A stretch of DNA of 64,000 nucleotides from Beverwykella pulmonaria (taxonomy: Eukaryota > Ascomycota > Dothideomycetes > Pleosporales > Melanommataceae): the NCBI GenBank assembly GCA_001599595.1, contig BCHH01000001.1:3935068-3999067 (forward strand), given 5' to 3'. Both the position numbers and the translations under genes were made by a program. This document shows, one piece after another, positions 32,339-44,149 of this stretch. The notes below the pieces were generated by a model. The model searched no databases. It saw only the letters and a list, made by a program, of their open reading frames with translations, and was not told the DNA's origin. Every line of letters begins with the position of its first letter. Position 1 is the first letter of the stretch.

Positions 32339-34655
32339 CTAGTATCTAGGCACGTACACATTCCCCGCCGCCATGGAAAAGCTCTGCCCTCCCGCTATCA
32401 TGTTCTGATTCGCCATATTGCTAATCTGCTGCTGAATCTTGAGCGATTGCATCTTCAATGCCACTTCCTGCTCCGTCAAGCCTCCGCCGGACGGCGCCGC
32501 GCCTCCGCCCTGCGCGGCTTGTATTGCTGCGGCAATTTCCTGGCACACTTGAGGAATAGCTGCGGTACGGATCGCCGTCGCTCTGGCGGTTAGAACCGGC
32601 GTTTCTGTCCTGTCGCGCTTCTGGAGATCGGGCTGGTTGAGCGTGTTGGGCTTGTACTCGTCGCCACAGAGAACTAGCATCGTCTTGTCCAGGGATTCAG
32701 GCTCGCTGATCAGCTCGAGGAAGAGAAATTTGTACCAACCCGCGCGGTTGAGAGCAGGTATGTAGGCTGGACGCGTCGCATTTTCAGGGAGAGGCTCGAC
32801 TGGAATTTTCATCTCTTGGGAGTCCAATTGCGCTTTGAAATTCCACGATGGAGTCAGCGAGGGTTGGTAGGGAACCAACACGTGCGGAATGCCCTCGATA
32901 CTCCACAATCTAGCAAAGGCGCTAAAGGAATCGTATGCGAAGATTTCTGGAACACGTGAGCCTTGGGGAGGGGCCATGCGGAATAGACAACTTACGGGCA
33001 ACCTGTTCATCAAGTTCCTGCAGTTTCCAGCTTTCCAGAAGCTTACTTGCCTCGAGCATACCTGTGTTCTGAGGCTCAAATCTCTTATCCAGCACATCAA
33101 ACATTAAATCTGCAATCATGTAGAATTCCCGAGTGGGAAGTTCCGTTGTTGGGTCTGCTATGCTCCACGGATCAGCCAAGGGCATACCAATCATACTGAC
33201 AGCTCGGCGAGGGATTGCAAAGCCTGGTGACGGATGTCGGCCTGCCGTTGGAGGCTGGTAGGCTTGATATGGGGAGGCCTGGGGAGGCGTATTGGAAGCG
33301 GATCGCTGGGGTTTTAAGTCTCCCAGATCACCCGGCAACTCAGCAACAAATTCAGTAGGCGCAGAGGGAACAACGGGTTTCTGGGCGGGAACAGTGGGCG
33401 GTTGCGGTTGCTGTTGCTGCAAAGCTTGGGGAGGCACACTTGGCGGTGCTGAAGGCTGGCTGATAGGCGTCTGCTGCAGCGGTGGACTGACCGCATGTGG
33501 TACTTGGTTAGGGGCCGGACCTTGCGGACTGGTAGGAGATATTGGTGCCCATTGCTGCGGTTGGTGCTGCTGTTGCTGTTGCTGATAGGGCGGTTGTGTT
33601 TGTTGCTGAGGTGAAGGTTGGTTAGGATGCACAGGGAGGGTAGGTGCTCCACTATACGGTTGAGGCGGAGGTGTGGGGGTAAAGGGTTGAGCATGTTGTG
33701 GGGCAGGGGAAGGGGCTGTCGGATTGATAGGATTTGCATTGCTAGGACTTTGGCTTGGAAGGGGTGGTGCCCAATGTGGTTGCGATTGTGTCTGCTGTTG
33801 CTGATTGGGCTGGGGAGGATAGTTAGGCGTAGATGCCGATTGATGGGGTGACGGTGAAGATCCAATGACCCCAGTTGTCTGCTGTTCAGAAAATTGGCCC
33901 AGCTGCGACCCAGGTTGTTGAAACTGCCCTGCTTGTTGGCCTTGATTGAATTGTCCCTGAGGCTGACCCTGATTGGGTTGCCCCTGTGGATATTGCCCTT
34001 GTCCTGGTTGTCCCTGCGGTGGTGTTCCCGCACCCGGGCTCTGGGGAAACTGGTTTGGGTTATACCCTGGGGCAGTCGGCTGTTGCTGGGGCGTTGATTG
34101 GGGGTTCGGTGATTGTGGGGTCTGCTGCTGAGGGAAGTAGTTGCTCTGCCCTGAGGCAGGCGTGGCATAGTTCGATTGTGGGAAAGGACTTGACTGCTGG
34201 GACGCGGGGTATGTATTCTGTGGCTGCTGCGCTTGTGGCTGCTGCCATTGCTGTTGTTGGGGTTGAGGGCTAGGCTGTTGGGCTTGCGGTGGCTGCTGGT
34301 AGCTTTGACCTTGGTTCTGTTGTTGTTGGTGGTTCTGGTAGTTCTGATAGCTTCCCGCGAGATACTGCGGAGTGGCCGGTCCAGACTGCTTGCCGCTGAG
34401 CTTGGAGCTAATCTGCTTGCTCAGCTTGTTAAACATGGGCTTTCCCGTTGTGACCGCCTGATTAAACATCCCCCCGAGCCCCTGGCTCTTGTGTAGGTGC
34501 TGAGGCGCACCATAGCTCGGCGCAGCGCCCTGCGATTGCTGCTGGTAGAACTGTTGTTGCGGGTTCAGGCCCGGCGCTTGAGGCGCGTGGGCGCCCTCGG
34601 TGGCAGCGGGTGGAACGTACGCCCCGGGCGGAGGAGCGGAGGGAAAATTCGACAT
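32339..34655 (-). CDS. Gln/Pro-rich low-complexity protein, conserved C-terminal region
   Basis: Exon 1 32996-34655 and exon 2 32339-32946, 49-nt intron (GTAAGT...CCAG); 755 residues. Residues about 1-490 are dominated by Gln, Pro, Asn, Gly and Tyr (runs such as NHQQQQNQGQSYQQPPQ), prion-like in composition. About residues 510-690 form an ordered region (TREFYMIADLMFDVLDKRF, WSIEGIPHVLVPYQP, GWYKFLFLELI), then a Gly-rich, Met/Gln-rich tail. Homologous-looking architecture occurs in Pezizomycotina (from memory), but no named domain is recognised. Possible roles in RNA-granule or transcription assemblies are inference from composition. Confidence 0.8.
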
Positions 34656-36086
34656 TCTAAAGCGTGAATCAGGCAAAAGCGATAAGGCGAGGGGTCGATG
34701 AATGATAGGTACGGACGACTTAAGCTTCAAAGTTGTGCAGCGGTTCTGGACCCCTTCGATCAGCCGCACGGATACGAGACTTGGCATTGTGGCTTTGTGG
34801 CTTGAGAAAGGAAAGCGATTTCCCTACGAAATCTCCTACGTCTCGTCTTCCGTCCTGTTGCCATGTTCCGTTTGTGCGTTTCCTACCCAGGCCTCAACCA
34901 CCTTCTGTCGAGAGGGTCATCGCTTCGATCGAGGCGTCGTTCTGTGTCCGCCATAATACATCCTAATAGGATCAAACCATCGTCAGAAGCGATCGGAGTA
35001 GTGGGAGAGTATCAGAAGTCGCTACTCATAGGATCGTGCTCAGGTCTTCGAGTCATAGTCTTAGAAGAAAGCCAAGATGTATACAACTCAATTGAAGAAG
35101 GGAGAGACCCTGAACCTTGGGTTGCTGGTCTTGGAAGTGCGGAATAAGCCCGCCGAGAGCTTATCGATAAGGCTCTCTGATCGGCAACCACGTGGCAACT
35201 CATCTCCAATCCGTTCCTATTTTTTTTCCAAGACTGAAACTGTCAATTTTTCATGGTTGCGATTGCCAGGCAAGACCTGAGTCCCATAATCGCCCCGACC
35301 ACAAACTGCTCGTTTCTCTCCTCTGAATGCCATCAGCGCAATTCTCGTCAAAAGACAAAAGGATTGATTTCACTCCGCATTGATGTTTCTTATTCTTCCA
35401 CAAGCAACTCTAGTGGCCGGAAATGAGCACTGCTCTGCTTTTTGTCAGTAGCAAGCCTAGTTCATGGATCATAGGATCAGATGTTGCGCCAAAAGCAATT
35501 GTTCAGTGGGGGTTGTCCTCTCACACCACTTCTGCCAAACAGTGTCCCTCCTTCGCAGCTATCTTCGCTGTCTCAACACTCGGTTTGTCTTTCCCATTCA
35601 TCCCTTTTGTGTACCATGCGGAAGTGTATTCATAGAACGGCCTACACCTGAACCAGTAACCCGAACTTTCACCACTATTTGATTGGCCGAACCAGCCCTC
35701 AACAAACCCCACCCCCGCAAAGCTTGACACAATACCATCCCGCATCGCCCTGGCTCTCACCATCCAGAACCACCCGCCACTGGCCGAAGGGACAACCTTC
35801 TATCCGGGATCAGAACACATCATGCGGTAAGCAAACCTTTTCCCTGGCTCGCGTGCCAGGAGCGCTCGTCAGCCTCAGCCTGATACCAATGTCTTCGGTG
35901 GTACCATCACCCCATTTCAAGCATTCAAAAGTCGCCTCTGCCTCGTATCTGAACCTCAACTGTTAACTCTGACTACCAATTTTGAGACTTACACGAGGAC
36001 TTCATGTCGGCAATCGAATCAGCGTTTGTGAATAGCGTCATTAGTGGAGAAAGTGACGGCGGATATACGTTGTTTGGAAATTCGCC
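34656..36086. other. intergenic stretch
   Basis: No gene supported. A plus-strand piece at about 35728-35826 (LDTIPSRIALALTIQNHPP then GTTFYPGSEHIMR before a GTAAGC donor-like site) looks coding-like but is unassigned; it may be an exon of another decayed gene. Confidence 0.35.
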
Positions 36087-36827
36087 ATGCACGCAGCAAG
36101 ATATTACGGAAAGGAAGATATTAGGATTGAAAATGTGGACGAGGAGAAGTGCGGCGAGGGGCAAGTCCGAGTAAGTCGATTTCCTTTTTTCCAAATCACA
36201 CCCGACCCACTTGCAGACGGGTAGAGCAAATTCAGGCAGTGGGTAAGCGGATCGATTAGCTGCCACTAGGTCCTACCTCTATCTGCCAGCAAAAGTTTTA
36301 CCGTCTTTTCAAGCTTCCACTCCTGCCCACTGCAGACAATATGTACTATGAAGCAGCGCTGATTCTTAATCGACAGATCGTCCCCACCTTCGTCGGAATC
36401 TGCCCAACCTTCGCCCCCATCTTCCCCCATCCCTTAACTCACGAAATGGTCCCCATAACCATCGGCCACGAATTCTCCAGCGTCATATCCGAAGTCAGAA
36501 AAGGATCCTCATTTTGCGTCGGCCAACGTGTTGTAATCCAGCCCACACGATACTGCGGAACATGCTACGCGTGCAAGGGTGGTGTAGAGAACGTATGCTG
36601 CGAAGGTGGCTTTATCGGGCTGAGTGGCGGAGGAGGGCGGGCTCAGTGACTCGGCCGTTGTGCCTGAGGGGACGGTGTTGAAGCTGCCAGAGAATATACC
36701 CCTTGATGTCGGGGCGCTAGTGGAACCACGGTCGGTAGCTCAAAGCATAGGGCTAAGCGGCGGTGACGGTCCAGACATCGTGTTCGATTGTGCAGGTGTC
36801 CCGGGGTATCAAGGCGTTAATCAATGA
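36087..36827 (+). pseudogene. zinc-dependent butanediol/sorbitol dehydrogenase, internally deleted
   Basis: ATG at 36087 (MHAARYYGKEDIRIENVDEE) ends at a GTAAGT donor; the next block has FVGIC, then jumps to TFAPIFPHP, HEMVPITIGHEFSSVISEV and CGTCYACKGGVENVC. The GTDLHEY part that carries zinc ligands is missing after GIC. The frame shifts at about 36640 (GGGGRAQ stop versus GGLSDSAVVPEGTVLKLPE). From EPRSVA it skips to GPDIVFDCAGVPG, losing the NAD-binding GxGxxG core. At least two deletions and a frameshift make it non-functional. Confidence 0.8.
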
Positions 36828-37002
36828 TAAGGAGAGCCGTGTTAAAATACTTGTCGAGATGGGTGGGAAATAGAGCAGGTTATGAACACATAATCACCTT
36901 CATCACATGCGCATGGATGGACTTAACTTCGCATTAGTAGTGTACAAAAATAGCGTAGACAAGAAAAGCAAGAAATCCTTCCTCTAATTTCTCGTTCAAT
37001 AC

Positions 37003-39812
37003 TCAAGGCGGCACAACAAACCCCGGGACCTCAAACTTACTCTCTCCACTACCCACTTCCTTTACCTCCGTGCTTCCTGGCAACGTAACCTGCGCCTTTG
37101 CGTTCGGCGGTACATTAACCGTCATCTTAAAGCCGTCGGTGACCTCCCACGTGACATTGACCCAGCCATACGCACTCATATATGCTGACTTCGCCGACGT
37201 AATCCCACCACCCGGCTCAGGTGCAACCTTGATCACTTTCCACCCGGGAGCTCCAGGCGCAAGCCCCCCGATCTTCTGGTGCATCCAGTCGGCCACACTG
37301 CCAAACGCATAGTGGTTGAAGCTCGTCATGGAGCCTGGGTTGACAGTGCCGTCAGGGAGAAGAGAGTCCCAGCGCTCCCAAGTGGTGGTCGCACCCATGG
37401 AGACGGAGTACAGCCACGAGGGGACGGTGGTGCTCATCAGCATCTTGTAGAAATGGCTCGTCGATCCCGTTTCTGTGAGTGCGAAGCCCAGCTGCTGTGT
37501 CCCAGCAAACCCAGTCCCTACCTGGAACTGGTTCTGCTCGATGATGCCGCGCAGCGTGTTCGAAGCCCCTGTCTTGCTTTCAGGGGTTGTGTAGATGCCG
37601 AAGCGCAGACTGAGCGCGAGCGCTGTCTGCGTCACGTTGGCGATGCCGCCAGCGTTCACGTACGGGTTTATCCATGCTTCCTGGAACGCGGGGATGAGCA
37701 CCTCCTCGCGCTGCTTGCGGTAGATTTCTTGCTGGTCTTTGTCTTCGAGGGCTTCGTTCATTTGCGAGAGGAAGTTCGTCATCTGGATGAGATATGCGTC
37801 GGCGACAAGGATGCTATGGGTAGTTGCTGCGCCAGCATTCTCAGGTGGAGCTTTCGGGTCTAACCAGTCTCCGAATTGGAAAGTGTCGCGTCGCCATAGC
37901 CCGGCTTCGTTGCGTGGAATGCCCTTGTCGATCCAGGCTTTTGCGCCGGGAAGCTGTTCTTTCAGCATGACTTTGTCACCGGTGGTTTGGTAGAGGGCCC
38001 AGGGGTTGCCAACGACGACGTCGCCCCAAACGGCTGTAGGCTGGCGCACGCGGCCGCGATCTGTGTCGTCCGGGTCATCGGTGGGGATCACGTAGGGTGG
38101 GACCATGTAGTCACCCCGAGACTGCTCAGACCAGCCGTCCTTGAGCCAGCCTCGCCAGAAGCCTGCGGCATCAAATAGGTAGTTCGCTGTTGGGATGAAG
38201 GCATGCGCATCGCCTGTCCATCCCAGTCGCTCATCACGTTGCGGGCAGTCGGTTGGCACACCGAGGACTAAGGGTGGGGGGGGCGAAGTCAGTGTAGTTC
38301 TTCAAAGTAGGGGAGAAGGTATTAGGGTACTTCAGCCATATCTTGCCTCTTGTCTAAGTAGATAACTCACCCCGAAGGGGCATTCAATCACTTCGTTATC
38401 TCATTAACTCTAAGGCAAGACATGAACTTGGCACCCCTGGGTTACGTACAGTTACCCTTCATGGACCAGATGACATTGTTGTGAAATTGGTTGAGCATAG
38501 AATTCGAGGTCTCGAAGTATCCTGTTCGCTCCATGTCGCTATGAACAACAAGGGCGGTGACTGCATCGCCGTTCAGAGGAGTTTCAGCTGGCCATCCCGT
38601 AATCTGGACATATCGAAATCCGTGGTACGTGAACTTGGGCTCCCAGGTGATAGGACCTTTGCCGTCGAGAGTAAGAGTATCCGTGGCTTTGGCGGAACGC
38701 AGGGGCCGAGTCGCAACTTCGCCATTCTCCATCACCTCAGTGTGAACCATGGTGATGACCGTGCCGTCAGGCCCATCGACGGTGAGCCTTAGCCACCCGA
38801 CGAGATTTTGGCCAAAATCTAGGACTGTCTTCCCAGATTGTGATTGAAAGACATTCACAGGTTTGACCTCTTCGTGTCTTTTGATCGGCGTTCCATCAGG
38901 AGGCGATGGTTTCCCCTGGGAGAAGTTCGTGATCTTAGTAGCAAGCCATGTGCTTGCGTCGAATCCAGGAGAAGACCACCCTTCTTGTCTCAGTGTGGCG
39001 TTGTACATCTCTCCATCATAGATCTCAGAGCTGATGATGGGGCCTGTGCTGGCCTTCCACGTAGCATCGCTAATTACGGTCTGCTTTTTGCCATCTTTAT
39101 CTGTAGTAACGAGCACAGCCAGCAGTCCGAGAGTATCTCCGTAGAGGTTCCGCTTCCGTGCTCCAAAACCGAAGCGTCCTGAGAACCAGCCTTCGCCGAC
39201 GGTGACGCCGATCGTGTTTTCTCCGGATGCGATAAGGTCTGTGACGTCGTAGGTATCGTATACGTGTCTATAGTTGTACGCCTGGTATCCAGGGGCGAGC
39301 ACATGGTCTCCGACGCGTTTTCCGTTGATCTCGGCTTCGTAGAGCCCGAGTGCCGTAATGTAAAGTCGGGCAGACGCAATCTCTCCGGCGGTGAAGTCCT
39401 TCCTGAACATAACAGGTTGTTTGGGTCCGTCGACTTCAGTGGGCCGATCTGCTGCAATAGTGATTGCTCCAGCCCAGTCGTCGGCGGTCAAAATCGAGGT
39501 CTCAACAGTATAAGTATCCGACCAATCTGTCGACGGCTGGCCGTCCTTTCCATGGGCTCGAGCTCGGACGGATGCTGCTTCTGCGCTGCCGAGTGGTTTG
39601 TCCGGCCATGGTATCAGTATAGAATCGGTAGAGTTAACGTTGAAAACGTTAGGTACGCCATCCGGGCCTCGTGTGATCTCGACGTCGTAAGCAGTTTGCT
39701 CCCAGTTGACTGCATCACCAGAGAACTTCCAGGATATGCGTGGTTCTGTCTCGGCGATGCCAAATGCTGGATGATGGTGTTCAAAAGAAATTTGATGGAG
39801 TAACACGGACAT
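37003..39812 (-). CDS. alpha-L-rhamnosidase (GH78), intracellular-type
   Basis: Exon 1 38450-39812 and exon 2 37003-38267 with a 182-nt intron (GTACGT...CTTAG); 875 residues. N-terminal beta-domains (VLLHQISFEHHHPAFGIAE; LYITALGLYEAEINGKRVGD; YNYRHVYDTYDVTD; GEGWFSGRFGFG), then the catalytic (alpha/alpha)6 region beginning GVPTDCPQRDERLGWTGDAHAF around residue 457-478. Its conserved acidic residues are candidates for substrate binding and catalysis. The C-terminal domain (SFNHYAFGSVADWMHQKIGGL, YGWVNVTWEV) completes the family layout. There is no signal peptide, so it probably acts inside the cell on rhamnosides taken up from plant flavonoids or pectin fragments. Confidence 0.93.
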
Positions 39813-42403
39813 GTTGATCTAGCGTACTCTTTCCCTCTCTGTGTGGAGAGAAATCAGTGTGGTTTTGAGGCTTCTGTGAGCAGTTCCATAGCCACAATTA
39901 ACGTTGTTATTCTTGTTTCATGCGAAGTGTAGATGCTGGCCTGAAATGGCTCAAATAGGAAGTACTCGGCTCAAGATGAGGCGAGCCATTTCGGAAACCT
40001 TGCCGGACTTAGTTGATCGCCAACGCTGAACACCGGAAGGGGCCTTATTAATCTTGGCGGTGAAAATCGATGCGCCGGGGAAATATAGGGAGGGGTTCTA
40101 TTGTTCTCGTGATACTTAGCTTAATTATGATGTGGCGAGTAGGTGAAATATGGCCCCGAACTTACATTGATGACCTTTGGTCTTCGTGGGCCATACGGAG
40201 AGGTGAAGAATTGAAAAAAAAAAAACTCACCCTTTTACATTTCATATTCAAGTGTCATATATTTGATCAGATTTAGCGGTTGTTTATTTAAATTGACGTG
40301 GGTCTTCTCTCAATCCCTGCCAAGAAGCGCTACGGGAAGCTCACTTATTGTTATATGATCGAGCGGGGTGTTGAAGGCCAACGGAGGATTAATAGGCCGA
40401 GCACGCAGTAGATATTCTCCTCATCATCAGAGGTTAAAGTTTGAACCCCTTACACCCACTTGCAGTTTGCGGAGGTCAATCGTAGTCCGGTCATCAGAAG
40501 TAGGGATGCTGTGTTTGACAAGGTACGAATCCTTGCATCATCTAACTTACTTTTAGCAGTGGCATCTTGTCTAAGCAGCTTTGCAATGCATGCCTAAACT
40601 GATTCCTTATAGGTATATTATCGCGCCATTTTGTACTTGAATAAACCTTTGAAGCTTCGGTTTGGAGACTTACTGGTATTCCACCCAGAGTTGAGAGGCT
40701 TAGTATCCTAGAGCAGTGGCGGATAGGTGGGTCCTTAGGCCCACCACAGTCCCGGTAATTAGATAAACTCTCCAGCCAACAGAATCCCGCTTTCCCTACT
40801 TACTACGCTTACCCTCGTCCTGCCTTAATTTCCTAACCCAACTCCGCCACTCTCGTGTGATATTTATGTATTGCAACGCTTGTCCTTAATTGGTGAACTG
40901 GTATTACGACTGCTGGTAACAAACCACTATGCGAACCGTTTCAACTGCAAACCATCCTACTAGGGGATGTATTTTCAGGCAGCTACAACTTTCCCTATAT
41001 GAGCTCTAGCTGTTGTTGTTCCATCATATTCATTTCCGCCTGAGATCTGCACTGTCAAAAGTTATTCTTGGACGAGAGACTGCCTCCTGATACATACACT
41101 GGAGAGGATTTCCAAATGAGGAGCGTATTCGCGCGACGATGAGACTCATTACTTCGAATATGCCATATTCCCTTGTTCGGTTCTACGATCATGTTAACCA
41201 TTAAGAGATTATCGTAGCCTCAAGAGCTCTCGTACTGGATAGCGCCCGGGTAGTCCAACTCATTTAGTATTTCGTACCCACCATGCGGGTTCGTACTCAA
41301 TAGAGAGGCAGACGGTTTGTAAATTCTGTATTGTGGACACGGCGACTAATCGCACTTAATCACCTTATCTGAAGCATCCCTTTCACTTCTCTGGTGTTTA
41401 TAAAAGATTTCAGTATTTTGAAGAGTGAATTGATATGGCCAAAAGAGTAAAATGGGCATGCGTCTGAGTATGTTCTTGCTTTCCGGGATGCGCTGTTTGT
41501 ATAGCTGCAACTGCATAGAATCACGGATCGAATGTCACCTGCAGAAACAAGACTGTAACGAACAAGAGAAGCAAAGATTGATAGTAAATTGTAAGATGTA
41601 TGCTATAGAAGAAATGATACAGCAAGTGGGAAACTTAAAAAGAACAAAAAGGAAGTGTCACTCCGTGACAGTCCGCTACTAGTCGAAGACAATCCTTAGA
41701 CTGGCCAAAATCTGGAACAATGGTCATCGCAGATTCCAGCCAAGCCCCTGGTTAGTGGCCTGCATTCGAACATTTGGGCTTATTAATATTTCTTTAAAAA
41801 CTGCTGGTAGCTGGACTTGGACAACAGTGTCATATTTAACCTACAGGCTAAATATACGTTACAGAACTAATTCCTAAATCTCCTCCCATGAAGCGAACCG
41901 CTTTGAGGGGGGCAGGCAGCGGCACGTGGCTTAGTCCTATATTTTCCCAAGCAGACAGTAGATTACATAGTGCGCCGTAGCGAAGAGCTACTTTGCTCGA
42001 ATCTACCTCAGGCACGGGTTGAAGACTTAAGTACATGGTGCAGGGAACGCTTCTTGGTTTCTCCGTCAGCTGCTTGCTTCGTCATCAATCAACGCGGCAT
42101 ATATATGTGCATCCGAACACCATGCCTATTCATGAAGAATCGAGCATCAACACAATCATCATCACCAGGGGTCGACAATCCAACCCCAACGAGATCACGA
42201 ATATTTCTTCTGTCTTTCATTGCACATCTCTCTTTCATTCGTTTGGTAGCTAGATACAGCGAAATTGAAACAGTCTACTACCAAACCTCCCTTGATGCTC
42301 CCCCTCTTTCAGTGCATTGCTGCTTCGGACATCACATGGCTGCGAGTCGCCTTCCACCCTTGTGATTTTTCTACATCACACCCTTTCCTCCACCGCAAGT
42401 CCC
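39813..42403. other. long gene-poor stretch
   Basis: The GH78 promoter lies at its left. The rest is AT-rich with only short frames (for example 41452-41682) lacking recognisable domains. Poly-A near 40216-40226. No RNA gene or clean repeat structure was seen. Some decayed coding DNA may be present near 41050-41380, but it could not be assigned. Confidence 0.35.
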
Positions 42404-43360
42404 TTACAAGTCTGTTGCACCACGATACTCGAAGACGCGAGACTGAGATTCCTCCTCCTTGTTCTTCTCAACAATGAAATCTACGATATTGTCCCGATAT
42501 CTCTCGACATATCCGAGATGAACGGGGATTGAATCTCCCCTATCGCAAAATAGATCATTTTCGTCACAGTATGACTGCCACATTTCACCTAGGCGTCCAC
42601 AAGCTGCAAACTGCTGGCGCGGAAATATCTAAAGCGATAGCTTCATTAGCTTCATTCTATACCGTATATAAGGGTGGATTTAGTTAACATACTCCTCCAT
42701 TCGTACTGTTCCCAGCATGCCATGGTAGATCTCTAACGTTCGTGGGGTCTCCAAGCTGGATAATAGCGCGGACTACGTTGAAGGTCAACTATGGTAATTT
42801 CTTGCGGGGAGGACGGCCAAGTTACGCTGAAATGTGGATCCGTAATTAACTGGATTAGACGGTGGGAATATAATGCTGCCACCTCCACAAATCCCGGTAC
42901 CTAGGACGTGGGCTCCCTGAAATTGGAATAGTCAGTGCCAGTGAGACCTGGAGTGATCCTAATCCAATCCACTTACCTGAGAATAGCCCATAATAACAAT
43001 TCCAGTGTCAGGACACTTGTCACTGAACGCCTCGAGCTCGGTTTTGAACTTGCTGACACCCTCCATCATCGAAGCTACGTATTCGGGGAAGTTGTACTTG
43101 GGTTGTCCATCAACAATGGTGATACCATTAGCTGGATAGTCGATTGCCATGGAGGTAGAGTCGGGTATTTTTTTCATGACTTTATCAACAATGTCTTTCA
43201 TGGCACCGAAACCTGGTTTCTCCAGGGTGCCACGCACGCCAATGATGTGCACACCTTTAGGGCAATCATCATCCGTCTCGAAGACGGACTGGCGATGATG
43301 TGGGCTGGCAGTAGTCTGTAGCACGAAAGGGAGCAACGCGACAAAGGCTCTGAGAAACAT
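42404..43360 (-). CDS. secreted cutinase family esterase (CE5)
   Basis: Four exons: 42977-43360, 42851-42916, 42693-42788, 42404-42628; introns of 60, 62 and 64 nt; 256 residues. Signal peptide 1-18; first Cys in CPKGVHIIGVRGT; nucleophile Ser127 in GYSQ|G, split by intron 1; ICGGG (exon 2); QLGDPTNV (exon 3); CDENDLFC with the probable catalytic Asp207 and His219 in VHLGY (exon 4). The acidic C-terminal extension is not typical. Introns 1 and 3 have good donors; intron 2 has a weak donor GTTAAT, and without that splice the frame ends early. CE5 enzymes cleave cutin or acetyl-xylan outside the cell. Confidence 0.82.
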
Positions 43361-44149
43361 GACTATCAGACTTGAGGTAACTTTGATAATTGTTTTGATG
43401 ACTGAGTAGACAAAGAATGTCTGATGGATTTCCTCGAGCAAACAGACGAGGGACAGGATTTTATAGTACACAAGCGTAGCCGGCGAGTTGATATCGGCTG
43501 AGGGGGAATAGTCTAAATCCCTGCTTTTGACCTCGACTTTCGGGAAGTAACGTATCCCTGTCATACATTTGCTCTCAAAAAGTAGCGTGGATGCAAGACT
43601 ATTGGGGGATTGGCACTAAACGATTTTATACCCAAAATGATAGTGTCCGGGAAGATCTTAGATCTGGAGCTTTGGCCATGCCGCAGTAAGTGCACGACGG
43701 AAATCCGATCCGAGGCTGCTGCGAATACAAGGAGGACTACCGACCAGGCTCTCCCCGTCGACACCACCAGAAAGTGCGCGTAAAAGTCAGAACAAGTCCC
43801 TTAGAACTCAGACTGTGTTTACAATTTTGGTGGCGTTGACAGGGAGAGGGCCCGTTTAGGAGACCGCCTGGTACGGTACAATGTAGTGTGTGTAGTTCTG
43901 AGCCGTACCGAGTTACCGAGCATTGGAGGACGATGTGGATCCCTTGGCCGATCAGCCGTAAAATCGTACCTTTAGCGGGGCACTAGCAAATTTCATTTTC
44001 AGCCACTACGGACGAAGATGAGATGTAGTCGGAGGACAAAAGTCTCCTAGCATGGATTTCTTGGCCGAAACCATAAAATCGACTCCTACACAACTGTGAA
44101 TAAATAAATCGCCCTGTATTATAAATATGCACAATTTTGCCCTGCGCAA
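43361..44149. other. cutinase promoter and repeat-like DNA
   Basis: Left part is the cutinase upstream region. Two diverged direct copies of GGAGGAC...TGGAT..CTTGGCCGA...TAAAATCG occur at about 43926 and 44032, perhaps the outer end of the Tc1-like relic. Confidence 0.35.

Noticed and set aside
31538..32593. Long plus-strand open frame (351 residues)
   Set aside because: It overlaps the 3' end of the Q/P-rich gene, lacks any recognisable motif, has erratic composition rich in Arg/His/Cys and no plausible promoter. GC-rich DNA gives long chance frames here on both strands.
37279..37863. Plus-strand open frame opposite the rhamnosidase
   Set aside because: Antisense shadow of a strong GH78 coding sequence with no independent support.
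40420..40460. B-box-like AGTTTGAACCCC
   Set aside because: No box A or cloverleaf upstream; chance match in AT-rich DNA.
41452..41682. 76-residue plus-strand open frame
   Set aside because: Lys/Gln/Cys-rich with no signal peptide, family match or promoter feature; likely chance.
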